From positions 3,224,001-3,288,000 of the forward strand of contig NZ_CP109994.1 of assembly GCF_025947065.1 (NCBI RefSeq): a stretch of 64,000 bases of DNA, read 5' to 3'. Each line of letters opens with the position of its first letter. Positions within the stretch are counted from its first letter, which is position 1. The translations under genes were made by a program, and so were the position numbers. This DNA comes from Flavobacterium sp. N1736. GTDB taxonomy: Bacteria > Bacteroidota > Bacteroidia > Flavobacteriales > Flavobacteriaceae. The notes under the pieces were generated by a model. The model did not search any database. It saw only the letters and a program-made list of their open reading frames with translations, and was not told the DNA's origin. Of the stretch, positions 1-7,562 are shown in pieces.

Positions 1-1456
1 TAACTTCTTCGTTTCTGTCTCTTTTACTGTCCCAGGCATATCTTGCCCAGGCTTTATACCAAATCCAGTCGCGATCCATTTCAAGAATTCGTTCGCCGGT
101 TTTTGTTTTATCTGCCGAATATGGCCAGTCCCAATAGGATGCCTGCGGATATAAATGCAGTGCATTTGCACCGTGCGCGCTGTGCATTGCTTTAACGGTT
201 TTCTGTATAAAATCTGGTGAACCGTATCTAAAAGGCTCTAAGTTTGCCAAAATATGGACATTTTCAATATGAATCGATTTTAAGGCACTAAGCTGTCTGT
301 GGGTTTCTCCCCAAGGTCCGCCCGGCGTATAAGTCGTCAACGATTCTCCGGTATATTTGCTTTCTGTGTATAGATTTTTATACAACGGAAGCGATTTTTC
401 CATTACCAAAGGTCCATCGGTATCATGCGAACGCAAAATAATTGGCGGTTCATCTGTTCTTCCCAACGCTTTTAAACCATCCTGAACTCCGGGAATAATC
501 GTTTTGGTAAACCATTCTACGTCGTCGTCGATCGTATTTATGGCTTCTCCCAAACAAACTAACAAACCAACATTTGGATATTTTTCGATAAAAGCAGCGA
601 TAGATTTTCTCGTATAATCTGAAAGTAAAGGCGTAATTGGTCTTGAACGATCCTGCGTTTTTATGTTGTAATGTTCTGCAAAAGGTTTAGAAACTATAAT
701 ATTATAAAACATCTGAATGACCCAAATTCCTCTTTTATTGGCTTCTTCGGTTAAGAATTTATAGATTTCTTCGTTCTTTTTAAAATCTTCATCGCTTACT
801 TCTACAGCAAACGGATAATCTTTCAATTTTACCAAAGAGGCAAACGGATGTCCGTTCCATAAATACAACGAGTTCATTCTGTTATCGACCATCATATCGA
901 GATACTTTATCCATAGTTTTTTATCGTAAAACCACGGAAAAGTTTCGGGCGTGTATGGATATTCATAAACATCTCTTCCGGGAAGATAAGTCGTTTTTTG
1001 CATTCCGATGCAAGCGCCTCTCAAAACCATTTCGGGACTGTCGTCGATATTAATTTCTAACGGAATTTCGCCTGAATTTTTAATACGATCTGTTAATTCC
1101 ATTGCGCCGTATAAAGCGCCGGAAGCATCGGTTCCTTCAATATAAATAATATTTTTTTGAGTGCGAATTTGAAAGCCTTCTTTCTTGCTTAACTGACTAT
1201 CGTCGATTTTAGCCGATTTCGAATTCTGTTTCCAGAAATCACTTCCTTTTTCGCCAATAACAATTACTTTATCTTTTGCGTTTTTAGCTATTTTATCCGA
1301 AGAAATTATTTTGAAACCTTTTCCTGATAAAGTTTTAGTTAATTTTTCGGCTCCAAACTGAACTCTCGGCGATTTTGAATCACTAACAATTGTGACGTTT
1401 TGCGCTGCCGCGAAAGTGGTATAAAAACCTAAAAAAAGTAAAGTAAAATATTTCAT
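1..1456 (-). CDS. Partial exported glycoside hydrolase, GH67/GH115-like architecture (3' end outside window)
   Basis: The reading frame opens with a signal peptide ending near residue 19 (FAAAQ) and stays open to the left edge, so about 485 residues are visible and the C-terminus is missing. The first 120 residues look like the alpha/beta domain that precedes the barrel in GH20, GH67 and GH115 enzymes (VTIVSDSKSPRVQFGAEKL, then GTDASGALYGAMELTDRI). A TIM-barrel-like part follows, with RGACIGMQ, MMVDNRMNSLYLWNGHPF and CLGEAINTIDDD. Exo-acting uronidase or hexosaminidase-like activity would suit this architecture, but I cannot assign the family or the catalytic residues with certainty. It is the last visible gene of the left transcription unit, separated from the next gene by a hairpin repeat. 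Its place in a pectin PUL makes a uronic-acid-containing side chain a reasonable guess (inference). Confidence 0.6.
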   Translation of the reverse strand, partial: MKYFTLLFLGFYTTFAAAQNVTIVSDSKSPRVQFGAEKLTKTLSGKGFKIISSDKIAKNAKDKVIVIGEKGSDFWKQNSKSAKIDDSQLSKKEGFQIRTQKNIIYIEGTDASGALYGAMELTDRIKNSGEIPLEINIDDSPEMVLRGACIGMQKTTYLPGRDVYEYPYTPETFPWFYDKKLWIKYLDMMVDNRMNSLYLWNGHPFASLVKLKDYPFAVEVSDEDFKKNEEIYKFLTEEANKRGIWVIQMFYNIIVSKPFAEHYNIKTQDRSRPITPLLSDYTRKSIAAFIEKYPNVGLLVCLGEAINTIDDDVEWFTKTIIPGVQDGLKALGRTDEPPIILRSHDTDGPLVMEKSLPLYKNLYTESKYTGESLTTYTPGGPWGETHRQLSALKSIHIENVHILANLEPFRYGSPDFIQKTVKAMHSAHGANALHLYPQASYWDWPYSADKTKTGERILEMDRDWIWYKAWARYAWDSKRDRNEEV

Positions 1457-1480
1457 TGTATTGTAATTTTTTATTCTTTT

Positions 1481-1563
1481 TTGCCACAGATTAAAAGGAT
1501 TAAAATGATTTTTTAAAAAATTTAATTAATAATCTGTGAAAATCTTTTTAATCTGTGGCAAAA
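1481..1563. repeat. Intergenic inverted repeat, 'GCCACAGATTAAAA' family
   Basis: The left arm begins TTGCCACAGATTAAAAGGAT and the right arm ends with CTTTTTAATCTGTGGCAA, so the whole gap between two genes can fold into one long hairpin. The same arm recurs near 2485, 2607, 3' of the SusCD region in degenerate form and at 63538-63600. It may act as a terminator or mRNA-stabilising structure; that role is inferred. Confidence 0.75.
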
Positions 1564-1567
1564 AAAT

Positions 1568-2464
1568 TTAATCCTGAAAAATCTTTTTCAAATAAGCGAC
1601 ATTTGCGCCGTAATTGACTTTTACATTATGAACCTGAGTTACATCTCTCGAACGTTCTACAATAAGCCAACCACTCCATTTCATTTCGTCGAGTGTTTTT
1701 TTGATTTCAGGCATATTGATCATCATGTCATTTTCAAGCCAGACTTTATCTGTGTTTGAAGCATGAATTTGTGCTAAATGTTTTTTGCCTAATATTTTTA
1801 ATTCTGATGGAATATCTCTTCCGTTATCTGCGGCATTTGCAAAATTGAACGAACTTTTAATGTATTTAGAATCTATTTCTTCCAATAATTTTTTCTCTTC
1901 TGTTGCATTCAACGAAGTTTCGATTGCAATTACACCGCCTATTTTACCCACTTGTTTTCCCGCCCATTTTAATCTTTCGACAATTACAGGGCGTAATTCC
2001 GGATTTTTCACCAAATCGCTTTCAGTTCCTAACGGAAGATATGCCACTTTAACTTTCATGTCTTTCATTGTTTTTATACAATCTTCGATCATTGGTGCGA
2101 TGTTTTCTCTTTTTGCAAAAGACTGCGCATAGAATCCGGACATGGCAATAGAACTGATTCCCACATGCAATTCTTTAGACTTATCAAGAAATTTTTGCCT
2201 TTCAACAGGATCACCTAATTTGCTATCAAAAGTTGGTCTATTTCCTAAACCACCCATGTCCAGTTCTATTCCGTCGGCTTTGATTTCGCTTGCCAAACCA
2301 AAAGCGCCTAATTTTTGTCTTTTTAAAATCATCCAGTCGCAAACTGCAACTTTATAACGCTCTTTATTTTTTGATGACTGAGCTGTTGCACAACTATTGA
2401 AAGTAGTCGCTAAAACAACAAGCATTGCAATAATTAAATTTTTCTGAATATAAGTTGACTTCAT
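1568..2464 (-). CDS. Exported sugar phosphate isomerase/epimerase-like TIM-barrel lipoprotein
   Basis: The 298-residue product starts with a lipoprotein signal peptide (hydrophobic stretch to residue 20, lipobox FNSC with Cys25). The remainder reads as a xylose-isomerase-like / AP-endonuclease-2 TIM barrel: KADGIELDMGG near residues 63-72, VAYLPLGTESD, GGVIAIETSL near 175-185, HLAQIHASN near 230 and WLIVERSRD close to the C-terminus. Family members normally isomerise or epimerise sugars, or act on cyclic polyols, in the cytoplasm or periplasm. A lipidated copy would work on free sugars outside the inner membrane. It lies between the BNR propeller and the GH67-like gene, probably in one operon read from the promoter near 3870. 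The fold is fairly sure; the substrate is unknown. Confidence 0.75.
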   Translation of the reverse strand: MKSTYIQKNLIIAMLVVLATTFNSCATAQSSKNKERYKVAVCDWMILKRQKLGAFGLASEIKADGIELDMGGLGNRPTFDSKLGDPVERQKFLDKSKELHVGISSIAMSGFYAQSFAKRENIAPMIEDCIKTMKDMKVKVAYLPLGTESDLVKNPELRPVIVERLKWAGKQVGKIGGVIAIETSLNATEEKKLLEEIDSKYIKSSFNFANAADNGRDIPSELKILGKKHLAQIHASNTDKVWLENDMMINMPEIKKTLDEMKWSGWLIVERSRDVTQVHNVKVNYGANVAYLKKIFQD

Positions 2465-2478
2465 AATTATTTATTTTT

Positions 2479-2624
2479 TTGCCACAGATTAAAAAGATTT
2501 AATTGATTAAAAAAAAATCTGCTAAATCTGCTAAATCTGCGTGAAAAAATTTACTCTCGCAGATTTAGCAGATCTTGGAGATTAAATAAAATTAAAAATC
2601 ATTCTAATCCTTTTAATCTGTGGC
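2479..2624. repeat. Nested intergenic inverted repeats
   Basis: The outer arms are GCCACAGATTAAAAAGATT (2484 on) and AATCCTTTTAATCTGTGGC (to about 2623). Between them sits a second inverted pair, AAATCTGCTAAATCTGCG and CGCAGATTTAGCAGAT, which belongs to the other repeat family seen at 7430-7553, 18430-18565 and 28870-28930. One repeat family is therefore lodged inside another. Confidence 0.75.
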
Positions 2625-2641
2625 AAACTTTCTTTTTAAAA

Positions 2642-3790
2642 TTACTCTTCTTCTGCCTTTACAGCAGTTACAGTTTTGTTTTCATCGCCAGGCCAGATTC
2701 CGTTTTTGATAGGAATTGCTTTTAGTTTACTTGGATCGATTTTTACGTATTTGATTTTTTCTCTTCTCCACGTATAAACAATATGCACCATTCCGTCAGA
2801 ACTCTGAATCATTGATGGATATGAATATTGACTCACTTTAGAATCTTCTAAAACCAACGCCGCTTTCCAGTTAATTCCATCATCAGAAATAGAAACATTC
2901 AAAGGCGTTCTTGGTCCTTTTGCTTCTGTTCCCGGAGGTAAAACGTGATTGTAAACCAACAAATGTTTTCCGTTTTTAAGCGTTACGGCGTCCGTTCCTG
3001 AGTTGTTATTTGGCAAACCAATTAACTCAATATCCGACCATGTTTTTCCGTTATCTTTTGAGAAAGTGCTGAAAATTGCTCTGTTTCTGGTTCTTCCAAT
3101 CGCCTGAATACTTCCATCTTTATGAAAAAGAATACTGGGCTGAATGGCGTTTATTTTATTTTTTCCTCTTGAAAGTGTATCGCCTAAAACCCATGTTTTG
3201 CCGAAATCAGGAGAAGTTTCCATACGAAGTCTCCAACCGTCGCCTTCAATACTTGACGGACATAATAAAGTGCCGTTGCTTAATAAAACAGGTTTGTTTT
3301 TGATTGGTCCAAGAAAATCTTTACTTGGCATATTTTTAGCCTCAGACCATGTTTTTCCGTTATCAGATGAAGTTCTGATTACGCCCCACCATTCAGATGG
3401 TTTTGGTCCTATTTTGTAAAAAAGCATCAAATCGCCACCCGGAATTTGATATAAAACCGGATTCCATGTTGGCAATCTGGGTCCTTCTTTCATCACGCCA
3501 TCAGCAACCTGAACGCCTTGTGTCCATTTATCGCTGCCTTTTGGTTTAATACTTACATAAATACAAACGTCAGGATGTCTTTCGTGCGTTCCTCCAAACC
3601 ATGAAGCGACCAAATCGCCGTTTGTAGCCTCGACAATTGTAGCGGCGTGACAAGACGGATAAGGTGCTTTATCGTATATAAATTCGTCGACTAAAATTCC
3701 TTCTTTCCACGTTTTTTTCTCTAATGCAGATTTACAGCTTCCTAAAAGGAAAAGTCCAAACAAGACAATTGCCAATTTTATGATCTTCAT
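2642..3790 (-). CDS. BNR/Asp-box beta-propeller lipoprotein (sialidase-like fold)
   Basis: I chose the ATG at 3790 because it starts a clean lipoprotein signal (LLGSC, Cys19); an in-frame ATG 63 nt upstream only adds a charged leader and would lie close to the putative promoter. The protein carries four Asp-box motifs: SSDNGKTWSE, SPDFGKTWVL, SKDNGKTWSD and SDDGINW. It also has the PSCHAATIVEATNGDLVASWFGG segment, cut here as HAATIVE...ASWFGG, typical of the BNR_2 group of propellers found in Bacteroidota PULs. Bona fide GH33 sialidases need an arginine triad and an RIP motif, which I do not see, so sialidase activity should not be assumed. It is the first gene after promoter/operator site B and probably heads a unit with the two genes to its left. 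Confidence 0.75.
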   Translation of the reverse strand: MKIIKLAIVLFGLFLLGSCKSALEKKTWKEGILVDEFIYDKAPYPSCHAATIVEATNGDLVASWFGGTHERHPDVCIYVSIKPKGSDKWTQGVQVADGVMKEGPRLPTWNPVLYQIPGGDLMLFYKIGPKPSEWWGVIRTSSDNGKTWSEAKNMPSKDFLGPIKNKPVLLSNGTLLCPSSIEGDGWRLRMETSPDFGKTWVLGDTLSRGKNKINAIQPSILFHKDGSIQAIGRTRNRAIFSTFSKDNGKTWSDIELIGLPNNNSGTDAVTLKNGKHLLVYNHVLPPGTEAKGPRTPLNVSISDDGINWKAALVLEDSKVSQYSYPSMIQSSDGMVHIVYTWRREKIKYVKIDPSKLKAIPIKNGIWPGDENKTVTAVKAEEE

Positions 3791-3869
3791 TCTTAATTTT
3801 ATTTGAATTAAAATTTTGGATAATAAATACATTCCTAATATTTTTTTAGGCAAAAATATTTATTAAGTG

Positions 3870-3917
3870 TAAAAATAACACTAAAAATTTAACAATGTAT
3901 CCTGTACTGTCCCGAAT
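3870..3917 (-). promoter_or_regulatory. Putative PUL operator and promoter (site B)
   Basis: On the minus strand the core GACAGTACAGG (3901-3911) is followed after exactly 23 nt by TATTTTTA (3870-3877), a 7/8 match to the Bacteroidota -7 consensus TAnnTTTG. The region around the core is 16/21 identical to the one upstream of susC (site A), and the spacing is identical. An internal tandem pattern CrGGAyA repeats with a 10-nt period. The predicted transcript would start about 70 nt before the start codon at 3790. Confidence 0.6.
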
Positions 3918-3938
3918 TGTCTAAAAAGTGTATTTACG

Positions 3939-4580
3939 TTAGAATAGTTGATTAAATAAAAACATTTCCAATGATTCAGCATCAGAATTTATTTCTTTAG
4001 AATATCTATGCATCAAAGAATTGTACATTTTGTAATGAGAAAATTTTGATGAAGGAGTAATTTCTACAATTTCAAAAATCTCTGGTAATGTTGTCAATTT
4101 TATTAATGATTTTGCTACGCGTATATCATAAATTAGGGCATATTCTTTATAGTCACAAGCCTTTGTAGCAAAGTATAAAACTTTGGAAATATAACTTATG
4201 TTGAGTCCTTTAATTAATTTTAAACTTTTATATGCTAATTCTAAATCATTGTTGTAAACTGCATCAAAAGATTTTTTAATATGCATTTGATTTATTTCTT
4301 CTGAAATGTAGTTATTAGTTCTAAAAGTTCCATATCCTGTATCAGCAAATCCCCAAATCATAGTTAATAAGAATGGTGTTTCCCAATTTAATTTTCCAGA
4401 ATAAAAAAGCCGAAAGGAATCAATTATATCTTGTCTTGATATTTCTAAATTTTCATAATTAACAATAAAACTAGTGAATTGTGGATTTAATTTTCCCCAT
4501 TTGGATGTGTTATATTTAAATTTAGAATTTACTAAAGGCTGTAAATTTTGTATTATTTCTTGGTATTTTGAAATGTCCAT
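3939..4580 (-). CDS. OGG-fold-like protein (8-oxoguanine glycosylase-like), orphan inside the PUL
   Basis: The 213-residue product has no signal peptide and is more AT-rich than its neighbours, unlike every other gene of the locus. Its middle reads WGFADTGYGTFRTNNYI (about 91-107), then helical segments and SYISKVLYFATKACDYKEYA with LIYDIRVAKSL (about 147-175). That order resembles the 'OGG fold' family related to 8-oxoguanine DNA glycosylases, where a helical segment precedes an ILDxRVAxAL-type motif. The match is from memory of the family and is moderate. A classical helix-hairpin-helix with catalytic Lys/Asp is not obvious. It sits between a GH78 gene and operator site B, so it interrupts the glycan genes without joining their operon. 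It could be an acquired DNA-repair or defence-type gene. Confidence 0.45.
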   Translation of the reverse strand: MDISKYQEIIQNLQPLVNSKFKYNTSKWGKLNPQFTSFIVNYENLEISRQDIIDSFRLFYSGKLNWETPFLLTMIWGFADTGYGTFRTNNYISEEINQMHIKKSFDAVYNNDLELAYKSLKLIKGLNISYISKVLYFATKACDYKEYALIYDIRVAKSLIKLTTLPEIFEIVEITPSSKFSHYKMYNSLMHRYSKEINSDAESLEMFLFNQLF

Positions 4581-4632
4581 TTTTTTATAAATATAATTTT
4601 TATATTAGTCGAAATTACAAATATTCAAATAA

Positions 4633-7386
4633 CTATTTCACACTCAAAAGATACGAACCCGATTTCAAAGTCAGGACAATATTTTTATTTTCAATTTTAT
4701 ACAAATCTGAAATTTTATCTAATTTATGTTTGTTGATTGAAACAGCCAAAACATTATTTGTTGGAAGATATACGATAGCAGACGTATTAGCTGGAATGGT
4801 AATATTCCAAACCAAAGCTTTTTTACTTTTTTTCCAATTACTTTTTATCAATCCATAAATAGATTCGTAAGATGCATTTACATAGGTTAATCCTACTTCA
4901 AAATCGGGTTTCATGATAATTTGTTTGAAACCAGGAGTTTCAGGATTACTCTTAATTCCGGCAATATTTTCGTAATACCAAATCAATAAATCACCCAAAA
5001 GCATGACATGATTTTGCGAATTCATTTTAGGATCGGCGGTATTTCCGTTCCATAATTCCCAAATAGTTGTGGCGCCATTTTTAGCCATATATCCCCAACT
5101 TGGGTAGGTATCGTTTGAGGCGAGTTTATAACTCAAATCCGGTCTTCCAAATTTAGATAAGGTTCGCATTAAAAACTGAGTTCCAATAACTCCCGTACTA
5201 ATATGACCTTTGTACGTGACTTCGACTTCGTGAACAATGTTTTCAAATACCTTCTTTTCTAAGTTTTCAGGAACCATCCCAAATGTCAGCGGAAGCAAGT
5301 TTGCTGTTACAGTATTATTCGCGTAATTATTTTTTTCGGGATTAAAAAACTTGGCATTAAAGGCTGTTTTTACTCTTTCAGAAAGGGAATCGTAATATTT
5401 AATATCGTCTTGATTCGTTCCGTTAATTGTCGCAAACTTTTTCATTTTTTGTAATAAATGATAGTAAAAAGCGCTGGCAATTAATTCGCCATTTGTGGTT
5501 CGTGCTGAATCTTTCGAATGAATTAATTCTAAAGATTCCGGAGGAACGCACCAGTCTCCGTATTTGTCTTTGGTCATTAAATCCTTAACCAAATAATTCT
5601 GTTCCATATAAACCACCCATTTTTTCATGGACGGATAATGTTTTTCGATTACTTTTTTATCTCCAAATTGCTGGTATAACATATCGGCAACCGTAATATA
5701 AGTTCCCGGCCAGGTTACATTATCGCCGTAATAACGCCAAAATGCCGGCGCAACATCCGGAATTCCACCATCTGCCGTTTGTGCATTTTTAATATCGTCG
5801 AGCCATTTTGCATACAAAGTCTGATTATCGAATATAAAACTTTCGCCATACGCTCCGGTCGTTCTGTCGCCTAACCAAGGCTGGCGCTCATTTCGTTGCG
5901 GACAATCGATTGGCATTCCTTTATAATTTCCGCGAATTCCCCAATATGCATTTTTAAAAATTTGGTTCATTGTCGCGTCCGAAGATTCAAAAGTTCCCGT
6001 AGTTTTAATATTGTCGTAAACTACTTTTCCAACAAAATTATCTACAGTTGGTTTTGTTGGAAATCCTGAAACTTCTACAAAACGAAATCCGTGAAATATA
6101 AAACGTGGTTCCCAAATTTCTTCGCCTTCGCCTTTTAAAGTATAAACATCTGTTGTTCTCGCATCGCGCAAATTGTCAATATATAAAGATCCGTTTGCTT
6201 GCAAAGATTCGGCAAATTTCAAAGTGATTTTATCACCGCTTTTTCCTTTTACTTTCAATTGAAGCCAACCTACCATGTTTTGCCCCATATCGAGAATATA
6301 AGTTCCTTTTGGTGTTTGTTTAATGGAAACAGGTTTTACCTCGTCCATTATTTTCATGTTTGCCGACATTTGCGCTTCATAAAAACCGCCCGGTTCCTGA
6401 ACATATTCTGCTGTAAACCACTTTTTATCATCAAAATTGGTCGTGTTCCAACTTTTCATTTCTTTACGTGCGTCGTATTCTTCGCCGTCATATTCATTGT
6501 TCGATAAAATGGGTCCGTTTGTGGTTACTTTCCAGGTATCATCGGTTCTGATAACTTCCTTAGTTCCATCGGTATATTCTACAAACAACTGCAAAGCCAT
6601 TTTCGGGTAACCAAAAGTTTTAATTTTGTATGGTTTATAATCCTGACGCATCGTAAAAAAACGTCCGTTTCCTAAAATCGTTCCCAACATATTTTTGCCT
6701 TCTTTTAATTGAGAAGTCACATCAAAAACATTGTATTTTACATTCTTGGTATAATCCGTAGGAACGGGCGCCAAAACCTGATCGCCAATTTTATTTCCGT
6801 TAATATACAATTCATAAAGTCCCAAGCCCATAATGTAGACTTTGGCGCTTTTGACCTGCTTTTTTAAGTTGATTTCTTTTCGAAGATATCTCGCCGATAA
6901 TTTCGAATATTGCGAAATACTATCACCCGGAGAAGCTTTTTCATAACCAATCCAGCGCGTTGATTTCCAGTCGGCATAATTTAAAATTCCCATGCTAAAA
7001 TGGGCCGTTTCTTTCGACTGAATTTCTCCTTTATTTGTCCAGCTAATTACCTTCCAAAAAGCATTTTGTCTGTCGCCCAGTTTTTTACCGTTATAAATAA
7101 TGTTGACAGAATCATCACTTTCAATTTTCCCGCTATCCCATAAATCAGCATTATTCACGTTTAGATTTTCTAAAGTCGAAGCCACAATAATTTGATAAGC
7201 CGTTTGTTTTACATCATTTATTTCTGCATTTATCTGCCAGCTCAATCTTGGCTGCACAACATCAATTCCTTCCGGATTGGTCAGCATTTCGCATTGCAAA
7301 TTAGTAACACTGATTTTATTTTGGGCTTTCGCCGAAAGTGTAAAAAGTGAGATGATTATTATTAGATGTAAAAAAAACTTTTTCAT
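4633..7386 (-). CDS. Exported GH78 alpha-L-rhamnosidase
   Basis: The 917-residue protein has a signal peptide (cut near residue 22, SAKAQ) and the full GH78 layout: an Ig-like N-domain (LQCEMLTNPEGIDVVQPRLSW), a rhamnosidase beta-sandwich with GLGLYELYINGNKIGD (about 180-200), the (alpha/alpha)6 barrel and a C-terminal beta domain. The acid-residue motif DCPQRNERQPWLGD is near 493-506 and the TTIWELWNG motif, holding the likely second catalytic Glu, is near 775. The enzyme should remove terminal alpha-L-rhamnose from pectin side chains or backbone fragments, probably in the periplasm. It is one of three GH78-type proteins in the locus (others at 13597 and 55644), which are diverged from each other and so may cut different linkages. 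Confidence 0.93.
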   Translation of the reverse strand: MKKFFLHLIIIISLFTLSAKAQNKISVTNLQCEMLTNPEGIDVVQPRLSWQINAEINDVKQTAYQIIVASTLENLNVNNADLWDSGKIESDDSVNIIYNGKKLGDRQNAFWKVISWTNKGEIQSKETAHFSMGILNYADWKSTRWIGYEKASPGDSISQYSKLSARYLRKEINLKKQVKSAKVYIMGLGLYELYINGNKIGDQVLAPVPTDYTKNVKYNVFDVTSQLKEGKNMLGTILGNGRFFTMRQDYKPYKIKTFGYPKMALQLFVEYTDGTKEVIRTDDTWKVTTNGPILSNNEYDGEEYDARKEMKSWNTTNFDDKKWFTAEYVQEPGGFYEAQMSANMKIMDEVKPVSIKQTPKGTYILDMGQNMVGWLQLKVKGKSGDKITLKFAESLQANGSLYIDNLRDARTTDVYTLKGEGEEIWEPRFIFHGFRFVEVSGFPTKPTVDNFVGKVVYDNIKTTGTFESSDATMNQIFKNAYWGIRGNYKGMPIDCPQRNERQPWLGDRTTGAYGESFIFDNQTLYAKWLDDIKNAQTADGGIPDVAPAFWRYYGDNVTWPGTYITVADMLYQQFGDKKVIEKHYPSMKKWVVYMEQNYLVKDLMTKDKYGDWCVPPESLELIHSKDSARTTNGELIASAFYYHLLQKMKKFATINGTNQDDIKYYDSLSERVKTAFNAKFFNPEKNNYANNTVTANLLPLTFGMVPENLEKKVFENIVHEVEVTYKGHISTGVIGTQFLMRTLSKFGRPDLSYKLASNDTYPSWGYMAKNGATTIWELWNGNTADPKMNSQNHVMLLGDLLIWYYENIAGIKSNPETPGFKQIIMKPDFEVGLTYVNASYESIYGLIKSNWKKSKKALVWNITIPANTSAIVYLPTNNVLAVSINKHKLDKISDLYKIENKNIVLTLKSGSYLLSVK

Positions 7387-7424
7387 GAGTTGTGTTTTTT
7401 AAGATGCTTTGCGGTGATTTTTGT

Positions 7425-7553
7425 TTCATGCAGATTTAAAAAGATTTGAGCAGATAAACGCAGATTTATTTTTTCTTTTGTGATTTCGATAGAATTCAAA
7501 GATTAAAAAAATCAAATTAAATCTGCCGAAATCTGTAAAATCTGCGTGAAATA
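7425..7553. repeat. Intergenic inverted repeat, 'CACGCAGATTT' family
   Basis: The left arm reads CATGCAGATTTAAAAAGATT and ends with AAACGCAGATTT; the right arm reads AAATCTGTAAAATCTGCGTG. It fills most of the 176-bp gap between the GH78 start and the next stop codon. It is the same family as the repeats at 18430, 28870 and 38815. Confidence 0.65.
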
Positions 7554-7562
7554 ATTTAAGCT

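Noticed and set aside
2642..3790. Reading the BNR protein as a true sialidase (GH33)
   Set aside because: Asp boxes are present, but I do not see the RIP motif or a clear arginine triad, and the context is pectin.
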